From positions 62,001-126,000 of the forward strand of contig NZ_LXKN01000001.1 in assembly GCF_001692325.1 (NCBI RefSeq): a stretch of 64,000 nt of DNA, in the 5' to 3' direction. Below are positions 56,452 through 64,000 of the stretch, piece after piece; the stretch's first letter is position 1; each line of letters starts with the position of its first letter. Below the pieces are notes generated by a model. The model ran no database searches and was not told where the DNA came from. It saw only the letters and a list, made by a program, of their open reading frames with translations. The translations under genes and the position numbers were made by a program. This DNA is from Rhizobium sp. AC27/96 (GTDB taxonomy: Bacteria > Pseudomonadota > Alphaproteobacteria > Rhizobiales > Rhizobiaceae).

Positions 56452-57867
56452 TTAGGCCTTCGTGCCGCCCACCGTTACCTGATCCATCCTCAGATGCGGC
56501 TGGCCGACGCCGACGGGAACCCATTGGCCCGCCTTGCCGCAATTGCCAATGCCCGTATCGAGCTTCATGTCGTTGCCGATCATCGACACTCGCTTCATGG
56601 CCTCAGGCCCGTTGCCGATCAGCATGGCGCCCTTGATCGGCGCGCCGATCTTGCCGTTCTCGATGAGATAGGCCTCGGTGCAGCCGAAGACGAACTTGCC
56701 TGACGTGATGTCCACCTGGCCTCCGCCGAAGGAAACGGCATAGACGCCCTTCTTCACCGAGGCGATGATCTCTTCCGGCGTCTTGTCGCCGCCGAGCATG
56801 TAGGTGTTGGTCATGCGCGGCATCGGCGTATGGGCATAGCCCTGACGGCGGCCGTTTCCGGTGGCTTTCATGCCCATCAGGCGGGCATTCTGCCGGTCCT
56901 GCATATAGCCGGCCAGCTTGCCGTTCTCGATCAACACATTATAGGCCGAAGGCGTGCCTTCATCGTCTACCGTGATGGAGCCACGGCGGCTTTCGATCGT
57001 ACCGTCGTCGACAACGGTGACGCCCGGTGCTGCAACCATCTGGCCCAGTAGGCCGGCGAAGGCCGAGGTCTTCTTGCGGTTGAAATCGCCTTCCAGCCCG
57101 TGTCCGACAGCCTCGTGCAGCATGACACCCGGCCAGCCGGAGCCAAGCACGACATCCATCGTGCCGGCGGGAGCATCGATCGCCTCGAGATTGACGAGCG
57201 CCTGGCGCAAGGCTTCGTCGGCGCCGCGACGCCAGTCTTCCTGCGTGATGAAATCGCCGAAACCGATACGTCCACCGGTGCCGAAGGAACCGGATTCCTG
57301 TCGGTCGCCGTCACCGACGACCACGGAAATGTTGATGCGCGTCATCGGCCTGATATCGCGGACGCGATGGCCATCGGCACGAAGAATGTCGACCACCTGC
57401 CAGCTTGCGCCGATCGTCGCCGTCACCTGGCGCACCTTGTCGTCCTTGTCGCGCAGGTAGCTGTCGATCTGCTGGAGCAGCGTCGCCTTTTCCTCGAATG
57501 TCGGAGCGCCGATCGGGTTCTCGTCGCTGTAGAGCACCTTGTTCGTGCGCTGCGGCGCAGCTGCATAGGAGCCCGTGTAGCCTGCGGTCACAGCGCGCAC
57601 GGCATCGGCGGCGCGCTTCAACGCCGCTTCCGAGAGATCGCCCGCATGCGCATAGCCCACGGCTTCCCCGGCAACTGCGCGAAGACCGAACCCCTGCTCG
57701 GTATTGAAACTTCCGCCCTTCATCCGGCCATTGTCGAATGTCAGCGATTCCGCCTGGACGTGCTCGACGAACAGTTCGCCGTCATCGGCACCCGAAAGCG
57801 CCTCGGCGACGATGCTGCGCAGCTTGGCTTCGTCCGTGTCGAAAAGAGTAAGGAGATCGGTATTCAT
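56452..57867 (-). CDS. tldD: Metalloprotease TldD
   Basis: TldD, with its partner TldE/PmbA, forms a zinc protease that degrades unfolded peptides and matures microcins or antitoxins. The 471-residue length is typical. The zinc motif HExxxH is in MLHEAVGHGLEGDFNRK; other family blocks are VVVGDGDRQESGSFGTGGRIGF, DDGTIESRRGSITVDDEG, and TNTYMLGGDKTPEEIIASVKKGVY. The partner gene is not in the window. It is possibly transcribed with no neighbour, since the ialB gene upstream on the same strand ends 63 bases before it. Confidence 0.94.
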   Translation of the reverse strand: MNTDLLTLFDTDEAKLRSIVAEALSGADDGELFVEHVQAESLTFDNGRMKGGSFNTEQGFGLRAVAGEAVGYAHAGDLSEAALKRAADAVRAVTAGYTGSYAAAPQRTNKVLYSDENPIGAPTFEEKATLLQQIDSYLRDKDDKVRQVTATIGASWQVVDILRADGHRVRDIRPMTRINISVVVGDGDRQESGSFGTGGRIGFGDFITQEDWRRGADEALRQALVNLEAIDAPAGTMDVVLGSGWPGVMLHEAVGHGLEGDFNRKKTSAFAGLLGQMVAAPGVTVVDDGTIESRRGSITVDDEGTPSAYNVLIENGKLAGYMQDRQNARLMGMKATGNGRRQGYAHTPMPRMTNTYMLGGDKTPEEIIASVKKGVYAVSFGGGQVDITSGKFVFGCTEAYLIENGKIGAPIKGAMLIGNGPEAMKRVSMIGNDMKLDTGIGNCGKAGQWVPVGVGQPHLRMDQVTVGGTKA

Positions 57868-57930
57868 GGGTCAGGTGCTCCGTTCAGAGCCGATGTAGGA
57901 TTCGCACGGCGCAAGAGCAAGCCCATTCTG

Positions 57931-58551
57931 TCAGGGAAGGGCGTCGTAGCCCTCGGCAAAGCCCTTCAAGTCCACAGGAATGCCAATGCCTTCTTCTGGT
58001 GACTGGAAGACGATGAAGGTGGCGCTGGCGCCGCTGCGCAGCGTCTTCAGCAGCTCGTCCTCAAGAACCACCTCGGCGTAGCAGCCATCGGCGAAGCAGC
58101 GCACGAAGTATGCGCGGCCAATATCCTTGCCGTCGATATTTAGGCCGAGGCCGTTTGGCAGCAGCACGCCGAGCGGGGCGAGCACGCGCAGGATCTTCGA
58201 CTTGCGGTCGGCAGTCTTCAAGACGACGACGGAAAGGCCGATTTCCGGACGATCTTCGGCGATGACATTCTGCATCAGGGCGCATTGTTCGCTCGAAGCG
58301 CCGGCCGGCTTGTCGCAGACGACGGACCACGCGCCATGGCTGGAGCGAACCGTGCCCGGAGGTTGTGGAACCTGGCTGGTCGGAACCTGCTGCGTATGAG
58401 GTTGCGGCTGGCCTTGCTGCTGCGGCTGTAGCTGTTGGGTCTGCTGCGCGGGCTGAGTCTGTTGCGCTTGTTGCGCCCATGCGGGTGCTGCGACCGAAGC
58501 AGCGATGCTGCCGGTAACAAGCCAAAGCCGGGCGAGGGAACGAAAACCCAT
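57931..58551 (-). CDS. Invasion-associated locus B (IalB) family protein
   Basis: A 206-residue exported protein. The signal peptide (FRSLARLWLVTGSIAASVAAPAWA) is followed by a Gln/Pro/Thr-rich low-complexity linker of about 45 residues and a C-terminal IalB domain: VRSSHGAWSVVCDKPAGASSEQCAL, LGVLLPNGLGLNIDGKD, YFVRCFADGCYAEVVL. Four cysteines could make two disulfides in the periplasm. The family is named from a Bartonella invasion locus; in rhizobia its role is unclear. Start 58551 has AGAGG 6 bases upstream; the frame stays open to 58728. Confidence 0.85.
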   Translation of the reverse strand: MGFRSLARLWLVTGSIAASVAAPAWAQQAQQTQPAQQTQQLQPQQQGQPQPHTQQVPTSQVPQPPGTVRSSHGAWSVVCDKPAGASSEQCALMQNVIAEDRPEIGLSVVVLKTADRKSKILRVLAPLGVLLPNGLGLNIDGKDIGRAYFVRCFADGCYAEVVLEDELLKTLRSGASATFIVFQSPEEGIGIPVDLKGFAEGYDALP

Positions 58552-58890
58552 GGAAACCTCTAGATTCGAATCAGTGCCGATATTGTTGAAGCCCAGGCCG
58601 GCAAATGAAAAGCCCCGCGTGCTGGATTCCAATCGACTACGGCGGAAATACGACATGTACTCCATTTTGTCCGGCCGGCGCCATGGACCACGATGCAATT
58701 TTTCGTATGATGATGAAATGCTTGCCATGTCCGGCTGGCAAAAGGGGGAATATATCAGCGCAAAAATGCCGCACTAACAAATGGCGGGAGTTGTTGCGGA
58801 GTACCCCAAACTGTGGTTTGAAGCGCAATGGAATGTAGGGATACTGCGTTTGAGGTTGATCTGGGATCAAACGCTGGAGGGAGAGACATC
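58552..58890. other. 339-bp gene-free interval before the cytochrome oxidase operon
   Basis: This is the divergent promoter region of ialB and ctaC. TTGCCA-N8-TGGCAA (58722-58741) is an inverted repeat that might be an operator. The frame open to 58828 ahead of ctaC is not used, since a strong ribosome site and the signal peptide define a later start. Confidence 0.5.
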
Positions 58891-59781
58891 GTGATTAAGA
58901 GAGCTTACGCGGCTCTGACGGCTCTGATCTGTCTGCTTTTTGCAACAGGCAGCTATGCCGATCAGCCGAGACCTTGGGAAACCGGTATGCAGGAGGCGGC
59001 AACCGGCAATATGCATCAAATCCGCTGGTTTGAGGCATACACGCTTTGGTTTGTCATTCCTATCACGCTGCTTGTTCTCGTCCTCCTGCTGGTCGTCATG
59101 GTGAAGTTCCGCGCTTCCAAGAACCCGGTGCCATCAAAGACGAGCCACAACACGCTGATCGAAGTCATCTGGACCATCGGTCCGGTACTTATTCTTCTGT
59201 TCCTGGCAATTCCCTCCTTCAACCTCCTCACAGCCCAGCTGACATTCCCGGAGCAGACGGATGTGACCGTCAAGGCAACGGCGACGCAATGGCAGTGGAA
59301 CTACGAATATGAGGGTAGCGGCGCGACGCCGCTCGCTTTTGATTCGTTCATGCTGAAGGAGCCGGATCGCGCAGCGGCCGGCAAGGAAGACAAATCCAAA
59401 TATCCGCGGCTTCTCGCCGTCGATAACGAGATGGTGGTGCCTGTCGGCAAGAATGTTCGCGTTCTCGTCACGGCCGCACCGACCGACGTCATCCATTCCT
59501 TTGCCATGCCGTCCTTCGGCGTCAGAATCGATGCCATTCCGGGCCGTCTGAACGAGACCTGGTTCAAGGCTGACCGCGAGGGCTTGTTCTACGGGCAGTG
59601 TTCCGAGCTCTGCGGCAAGGACCACTCGTTCATGCCGATCGCCATCCGGGTCGTCTCGGAGGATCAGTACAAGCAATGGCTCACGACCGCTGCGACTGAT
59701 CTCAACAAGGCGAACAAGTCTCTGATGGCCGCCGTCGACCAACCGGCAGCCGTCAAGGTCGCCGAAAACACGGCGAAGTAA
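58891..59781 (+). CDS. ctaC: Cytochrome c oxidase subunit II
   Basis: Subunit II takes electrons from cytochrome c through its CuA centre in the aa3-type oxidase of the inner membrane. The 296-residue protein has a signal peptide (IKRAYAALTALICLLFATG), two transmembrane helices (about 55-80 and 95-120), and a periplasmic cupredoxin domain with CuA ligands H202, C237, C241, H245 and M248 (GQCSELCGKDHSFM). Start GTG 58891 follows GGAGGGAGAG. It is first in the ctaCDB-orf-ctaG-ctaE operon; ctaD starts 12 bases after its stop. Confidence 0.94.
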   Translation: MIKRAYAALTALICLLFATGSYADQPRPWETGMQEAATGNMHQIRWFEAYTLWFVIPITLLVLVLLLVVMVKFRASKNPVPSKTSHNTLIEVIWTIGPVLILLFLAIPSFNLLTAQLTFPEQTDVTVKATATQWQWNYEYEGSGATPLAFDSFMLKEPDRAAAGKEDKSKYPRLLAVDNEMVVPVGKNVRVLVTAAPTDVIHSFAMPSFGVRIDAIPGRLNETWFKADREGLFYGQCSELCGKDHSFMPIAIRVVSEDQYKQWLTTAATDLNKANKSLMAAVDQPAAVKVAENTAK

Positions 59782-59793
59782 GGGGTAGGAACA

Positions 59794-61488
59794 ATGGCTG
59801 GATCCAAGGCACACGACGATCACTCGCACGATCTTCAGGACGCACATGCGCATGATGATCATCACGCTCACACACCAAGCTTTGCCAATCGCTGGCTGTT
59901 TTCGACGAATCACAAGGACATCGGCACGCTCTATCTGATCTTCGCGATTATCGCGGGCGTGATCGGCTTCCTTCTGTCCGTTGCCATCCGCATGGAATTG
60001 CAGGAGCCCGGCATCCAGATCTTCAGCGGTCTGGCGTCGATGGTTTATGGCTATTCCGGCGATGCCTCCATCGATGGCGGCAAGCAGATGTACAACGTCT
60101 TCGTCACCGCCCACGCGCTGATCATGATCTTCTTCATGGTCATGCCGGCGATGATCGGCGGTTTCGCCAACTGGATGGTGCCGATCATGATCGGCGCGCC
60201 TGACATGGCGTTCCCGCGTCTGAACAACATTTCCTTCTGGCTTATCGTTCCAGCCTTCCTGCTGCTCATCCTCTCGATGTTCGTCGAAGGCCCCGCGGGT
60301 GCCTACGGTGCGGGTGCAGGCTGGACGATGTACGCGCCCTTGTCAGGGATAGCCGGCCATCCAGGCCCCGCGATCGATCTGGTGATCTTCGCGCTGCACC
60401 TTGCAGGCGCCTCCTCGATCCTGGGTGCCATCAACTTCATCACCACCATTCTCAACATGCGCGCTCCGGGCATGACGCTGCACAAGATGCCGCTTTTTGC
60501 CTGGTCGGTGCTGATCACCGCGTTCCTGCTGCTGCTGTCGCTGCCCGTTCTTGCCGGCGCGATCACCATGCTGCTCACCGACCGCAACTTCGGCACGACC
60601 TTCTTCTCGCCGGAAGGCGGCGGCGATCCGTTGCTCTACCAGCACCTGTTCTGGTTCTTCGGTCACCCGGAAGTCTACATCCTGATCCTGCCCGGTTTCG
60701 GCATGATCAGCCACATCATCTCCACCTTCTCGCGCAAGCCGATCTTCGGCTATCTCGGCATGGCCTACGCCATGGTGGCGATCGGTGCGGTCGGCTTCGT
60801 GGTCTGGGCTCACCACATGTATGTGACGGGCCTCTCGCTCGACACGCAGCGCTACTTCGTGTTTGCCACGATGGTCATCGCCGTGCCGACGGGCGTTAAG
60901 ATCTTCTCGTGGATCGCGACCATGTGGGGCGGTTCCATCGAGTTCCGCACGCCGATGATCTGGGCGCTCGGCTTCATCTTCCTGTTCACGCTCGGCGGCG
61001 TTACCGGCGTCCAGCTCGCCAATGCCGGCCTCGACCGTGAACTGCATGCGACCTACTTCGTCGTGGCGCACTTCCATTACGTGCTGTCGCTCGGCGCCGT
61101 CTTCGCCATCTTCGCGGCCTGGTACTACTGGTTCCCGAAGATGACCGGCTACATGTACAGCGAGCGGATCGGCAACTGGCACTTCTGGATCACCTTCATC
61201 GGTGTGAACATGGTGTTCTTCCCGCAGCACTTCCTCGGTCGTGCCGGCATGCCGCGTCGCTACATCGACTATCCGGATGCCTATGCGGGATGGAACTTCG
61301 TCTCCTCCATCGGCTCCTATGTCGCAGCCGTAGGCCTTTGCTTCTTCTTCTGGGGCGTTATAGATGCTTTCGCCAAGAAGCGCGTCGCAGGCAACAACCC
61401 CTGGGGCGAAGGCGCAACCACACTGGAATGGCAGCTGACTTCGCCGCCTCCGCACCACCAGTGGGAAGAGCTGCCGCGCATCAAGTAA
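59794..61488 (+). CDS. ctaD: Cytochrome c oxidase subunit I
   Basis: The catalytic subunit: haem a, haem a3 and CuB within 12 transmembrane helices, reducing O2 to water and pumping protons. The 564-residue length is typical. The His-Tyr cross-link site is in [11 protein letters not shown] (H291, Y295); [28 protein letters not shown] and THGxx-like later helices with [18 protein letters not shown] supply the remaining haem ligands. A His/Asp-rich N-terminal tail ([20 protein letters not shown]) is a common variant. It is second in the operon. Confidence 0.96.
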   Translation: MAGSKAHDDHSHDLQDAHAHDDHHAHTPSFANRWLFSTNHKDIGTLYLIFAIIAGVIGFLLSVAIRMELQEPGIQIFSGLASMVYGYSGDASIDGGKQMYNVFVTAHALIMIFFMVMPAMIGGFANWMVPIMIGAPDMAFPRLNNISFWLIVPAFLLLILSMFVEGPAGAYGAGAGWTMYAPLSGIAGHPGPAIDLVIFALHLAGASSILGAINFITTILNMRAPGMTLHKMPLFAWSVLITAFLLLLSLPVLAGAITMLLTDRNFGTTFFSPEGGGDPLLYQHLFWFFGHPEVYILILPGFGMISHIISTFSRKPIFGYLGMAYAMVAIGAVGFVVWAHHMYVTGLSLDTQRYFVFATMVIAVPTGVKIFSWIATMWGGSIEFRTPMIWALGFIFLFTLGGVTGVQLANAGLDRELHATYFVVAHFHYVLSLGAVFAIFAAWYYWFPKMTGYMYSERIGNWHFWITFIGVNMVFFPQHFLGRAGMPRRYIDYPDAYAGWNFVSSIGSYVAAVGLCFFFWGVIDAFAKKRVAGNNPWGEGATTLEWQLTSPPPHHQWEELPRIK

Positions 61489-61495
61489 TCTGTTT

Positions 61496-61522
61496 CCGGA
61501 CGCCGTGCTGAGCGGCGTCCGG
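61496..61522 (+). other. Intra-operon hairpin between ctaD and ctaB
   Basis: A 10-bp perfect inverted repeat, CCGGACGCCG (61496-61505) with CGGCGTCCGG (61513-61522), with a 7-base loop and no T-tract. It could stabilise the ctaCD messenger or attenuate readthrough. Confidence 0.6.
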
Positions 61523-61546
61523 CTTAACTGGTAATTGGAAGAAAGA

Positions 61547-62506
61547 ATGACGGTCATCGACAATCACGAAGCGCTCGCGGAGCAAGGCGATACCGGCCTG
61601 TCGGAAGCGAGTGCACGCGATTATTTCGAGCTTCTGAAGCCGCGCGTGATGTCGCTGGTCGTCTTCACGGCTTTTACCGGCCTGGTGCTGGCGCCCGGCC
61701 ATATCAATCCGGTTCTCGGTTTCATCGCCATTCTCTGCATTGCGGTGGGTGCCGGTGCATCAGGCGCGCTGAACATGTGGTACGACGCCGATATCGATGC
61801 CGTGATGAGCCGTACGGCGCGCCGGCCGATACCGTCGGGCCGCATCAACCCATCCGAGGCTCTGGCGTTCGGCCTGGTGCTGTCGGGCTTCTCGGTGGTG
61901 ATCCTCGGGCTTGCCATCAACTGGCTTTCCGCCGGCATTCTCGCCTTTACGATCTTCTTCTATGCCGTCATCTACACGATGTGGCTGAAGCGCTCGACGC
62001 CGCAGAACATCGTCATCGGTGGTGCCGCCGGTGCTTTCCCGCCGGTTATCGGCTGGGCTTGCGTCACCGGAAGCGTGTCGATCGAGAGCATCGTGCTCTT
62101 CCTGATCATCTTTCTCTGGACGCCGGCGCATTTCTGGGCGCTGGCGCTCTTCAAGATGCGCGACTACGAGGCCGTCGGAGTCCCGATGCTGCCGAACGTG
62201 TCGGGCATCCCGACGACGAAGAACCAGATCGTCGTCTATGCTGTGCTGACCGCCATCTTCGGCGTCGTGCCGGCTTTCATGGGCTTTGCGAGTGTGGGTT
62301 ACGGTGTCGCCGCCGCCGCACTCGGTTTGATTTTCGTACACTGTTCCATCGCCGTCTGGCGGATGGCCGATGGCGACGAAAAGATGGTGCCGGCAAAGAA
62401 GCTTTTCGCCTATTCCATCTTCTATCTCTTTGCGATCTTCTCCGCGCTGCTTATCGACAGGCTCGTCGCCGTGCTGATGTCGGCTGGCGTTGGAGGCTGG
62501 CTATGA
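61547..62506 (+). CDS. ctaB: Protohaem IX farnesyltransferase (haem O synthase)
   Basis: CtaB adds the farnesyl tail to haem B, giving haem O, the precursor of haem A. The 319-residue protein is a UbiA-superfamily membrane enzyme: [23 protein letters not shown] carries the first Asp-rich motif, [24 protein letters not shown] follows, and the second Asp-rich region lies near [17 protein letters not shown] 61547 follows a GGAAGAAAG ribosome site. Its last codons overlap the start of the small ORF by 4 bases (ATGA). Confidence 0.95.
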   Translation: MTVIDNHEALAEQGDTGLSEASARDYFELLKPRVMSLVVFTAFTGLVLAPGHINPVLGFIAILCIAVGAGASGALNMWYDADIDAVMSRTARRPIPSGRINPSEALAFGLVLSGFSVVILGLAINWLSAGILAFTIFFYAVIYTMWLKRSTPQNIVIGGAAGAFPPVIGWACVTGSVSIESIVLFLIIFLWTPAHFWALALFKMRDYEAVGVPMLPNVSGIPTTKNQIVVYAVLTAIFGVVPAFMGFASVGYGVAAAALGLIFVHCSIAVWRMADGDEKMVPAKKLFAYSIFYLFAIFSALLIDRLVAVLMSAGVGGWL

Positions 62507-62643
62507 TCGAGCTTGTCAAATTGACGGAAGCGCAGAAGAAATCGCGGCGAGGGCGTAATATCGCGCTCGGATTGGTGTTGGCCGGCCTGGTGGTCCTGTT
62601 TTACGCGATCACCATCATCAAGGTCGGCACCGGACACGTTTGA
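62503..62643 (+). CDS. Small single-helix membrane protein of the cytochrome oxidase operon (CtaF/CoxF-like)
   Basis: A 46-residue protein with a basic N-terminus (KKSRRGRN) and one hydrophobic helix (about 19-40; [20 protein letters not shown]). Its ATG overlaps the stop of ctaB (ATGA at 62503-62506), and ctaG begins 10 bases after its end, so it is translated as part of the operon. Small proteins at this position in alphaproteobacterial cta/cox operons are annotated as CoxF or hypothetical; a role in oxidase assembly or as an accessory subunit is inferred from position only. Confidence 0.85.
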   Translation: MIELVKLTEAQKKSRRGRNIALGLVLAGLVVLFYAITIIKVGTGHV

Positions 62644-62652
62644 GGAGGCGTG

Positions 62653-63264
62653 ATGGAGGAGGGGGCAGTGAAAAGCACAAGAACGGGCGGCCGTAACAAC
62701 GGGCTGGTCGTCGCCATGTGCCTGAGCTTCGTCATCGGCATGAGCGTCATGTGCGCCGCTGCCGTGCCGCTCTACCGCATGTTCTGCCAGGTGACGGGCT
62801 ATAACGGCACGACGCAGCGCGTCGAACAGGTGTCCAATGTCATTCTCGACAAGCCGATCCAGGTTTCCTTCGACGCCAATGTCGCGCCGGGCTTGCCCTG
62901 GGATTTCAAGCCGCTGCAGAAATCGGTGAGCCCCAAGATCGGCGAGACGGTCGAGGTTAAGTTTGAGATCGAGAACAGGTCCGACAAGACGGAGCGTGGC
63001 CAGGCGATCTTCAACGTCACGCCGCTGGAGGCTGGTGTCTATTTCAACAAGGTCCAGTGCTTCTGCTTCAACGAAACGGATCTTGGGCCTGGGGAAAAGC
63101 GCGAGATGTCGGTGGTTTTCTATGTCGATCCTGAGATCACCAAGGCTGTAGAAACCAAGACGATCAATGCGCTGACACTGTCCTACACATTCTACCCACG
63201 GGAAGGCGCAAAGCCCGTGGCGTCGAATGAAGGCACGGTACAGGCCGTTGAAAAGAAACTTTGA
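62653..63264 (+). CDS. ctaG: Cytochrome c oxidase assembly protein CtaG (Cox11 family)
   Basis: Cox11-type CtaG delivers copper to the CuB site of subunit I. The 203-residue protein has an N-terminal membrane anchor ([22 protein letters not shown]), the conserved [19 protein letters not shown], and the copper-binding CFCF motif (C136, C138) within [16 protein letters not shown] 62653 is preceded by GAGGAGG; GTG at 62650 or 62668 are alternatives. It is in tight operon context. Confidence 0.93.
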   Translation: MEEGAVKSTRTGGRNNGLVVAMCLSFVIGMSVMCAAAVPLYRMFCQVTGYNGTTQRVEQVSNVILDKPIQVSFDANVAPGLPWDFKPLQKSVSPKIGETVEVKFEIENRSDKTERGQAIFNVTPLEAGVYFNKVQCFCFNETDLGPGEKREMSVVFYVDPEITKAVETKTINALTLSYTFYPREGAKPVASNEGTVQAVEKKL

Positions 63265-63327
63265 TGGAGAGTGCTTTTCGGTTTGACCGGGAGCAATATG
63301 GGAAAAAGTTATTCGGGGATTGCTGAC

Positions 63328-64000
63328 ATGGCCGAAGCGCATCAGAAGAAACACGACTATCACATTATCGATCCCAGCCCCTGGCCGATCGTCGCGGCCA
63401 TCGGGGCATTCGTGCTCACCTTCGGTGGTGTCGGATTCATGCGCTACCTGAATGGCAGCGCACTGCATCTGTTCGGCGTGGATTGGGCGCATCCGTGGCT
63501 TTTCTTCATCGGCCTGGCTGTGGTCCTCTACGTCATGTACGGCTGGTGGTCGGATACGATCAAGGAAGCGCATGAGGGTGCCCATACGCGGGTGGTGTCA
63601 CTGCACCTGCGCTACGGCATGATCATGTTCATCGCTTCTGAAGTGATGTTCTTCGTCGCCTGGTTCTGGGCCTATTTCGACGTCAGCCTGTTCCCGAACG
63701 AGGCGATCCAGGCATCGCGAACGGCCTTCCTCGGCGGCCAGTTTCCGCCGAAGGGTGTCGAGGTTCTCGATCCCTGGCACCTGCCGATCTACAACACCAT
63801 CATCCTGCTGCTCTCCGGCACAACGGTCACCTGGGCGCACCATGCGCTGCTGCATGGCGATCGCAAGGGCCTGATCCAGGGTCTGACGCTCACTGTCGTG
63901 CTTGGCGCCCTGTTCTCCTGCGTACAGGCCTATGAGTATGCGCACGCGCCCTTCGCGTTCAAAAACTCGATCTATGGTGCGACCTTCTTCATGGCGACTG
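63328..64000 (+). CDS. ctaE: Cytochrome c oxidase subunit III, partial
   Basis: Subunit III is a seven-helix protein that stabilises the catalytic core. About 224 residues are in the window, cut by the right edge. Features: HDYHIIDPSPWPIVAAIGAF at the start, EGAHTRVVSLHLRYGMIMFIASEVMFFVAWFWAYFD (conserved helix pair with the Glu of subunit III), and TTVTWAHHALLHGDRKG. ATG 63328 gives the usual MAEAHQKKHDYH start; an in-frame ATG at 63298 is possible. Confidence 0.93.
   Translation, partial: MAEAHQKKHDYHIIDPSPWPIVAAIGAFVLTFGGVGFMRYLNGSALHLFGVDWAHPWLFFIGLAVVLYVMYGWWSDTIKEAHEGAHTRVVSLHLRYGMIMFIASEVMFFVAWFWAYFDVSLFPNEAIQASRTAFLGGQFPPKGVEVLDPWHLPIYNTIILLLSGTTVTWAHHALLHGDRKGLIQGLTLTVVLGALFSCVQAYEYAHAPFAFKNSIYGATFFMAT

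Overview
This window is a chromosomal segment of an alphaproteobacterium, almost certainly a member of the Rhizobiaceae close to Rhizobium. The grounds are the high G+C content, the gene neighbourhoods (ctaC-ctaD-ctaB-small ORF-ctaG-ctaE; bioMNY; histone deacetylase/xseB/dxs; aroC-ribB; fabI-dnaJ-like-pdxH), lineage-typical families (DUF1217, DUF1344, BA14K, DUF4424, DUF6101-like, IalB), and many short palindromic intergenic repeats. It is mostly housekeeping DNA. No tRNA, rRNA, CRISPR array, prophage or insertion sequence was recognised.

Layout. 1-14.2 kb: purD (cut by the left edge), tex, cfa, a lipoprotein, a MipA/OmpV-like outer-membrane protein, ubiA, an acetyltransferase, a DUF6101-like gene with a structured leader, a large seven-repeat DUF1217 protein, and an ftsK-type translocase with no visible membrane anchor. 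14.2-19.5 kb: a 48-bp inverted repeat pair, a MOSC gene divergent from a GntR/UTRA regulator with a perfect palindrome between them, then an FAD-linked oxidase, tsaC/sua5 and two small genes. 19.7-22.3 kb: a cobalamin riboswitch followed by a Rieske oxygenase and its reductase (gbcAB-like). 22.3-28 kb: a GH25-like protein, a BA14K protein, a CorA/ZntB transporter, and an acyl-CoA dehydrogenase/crotonase operon. 28-28.9 kb: a small GIY-YIG nuclease gene between two pairs of palindromic repeats. 28.9-39.8 kb: two RNA methyltransferases, a DUF4424 protein, a chemoreceptor, a diguanylate cyclase, dxs, pirin, xseB and a deacetylase-family protein. 40-42.3 kb: a hotdog thioesterase and the bioMNY biotin transporter. 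42.3-48.5 kb: a YcaQ-type glycosylase, then an acetyltransferase/Lrp/argG block bracketed by two copies of a ~130-bp repeat, then ribB and aroC. 48.9-58.6 kb: DUF1344, a phosphatase, fabI, a J-domain protein, a lipoprotein, pdxH, a polysaccharide deacetylase, a DD-carboxypeptidase, a MazG-like enzyme, tldD and an IalB protein. 58.9-64 kb: the aa3-type cytochrome c oxidase operon, running off the right edge.

Regulation is unusually readable here. There is a B12 riboswitch, palindromic candidate operators for a GntR, an Lrp/AsnC and a MerR-type regulator, and a 27-bp bipartite motif shared by two distant promoter regions. The most unusual structure is the GIY-YIG gene enclosed by repeat doublets, which recalls REP/transposase (RAYT) systems but with a different nuclease fold. 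Start codons were set from Shine-Dalgarno spacing and family-typical N-termini. Functions rest on recognised motifs read by eye, not on database searches.
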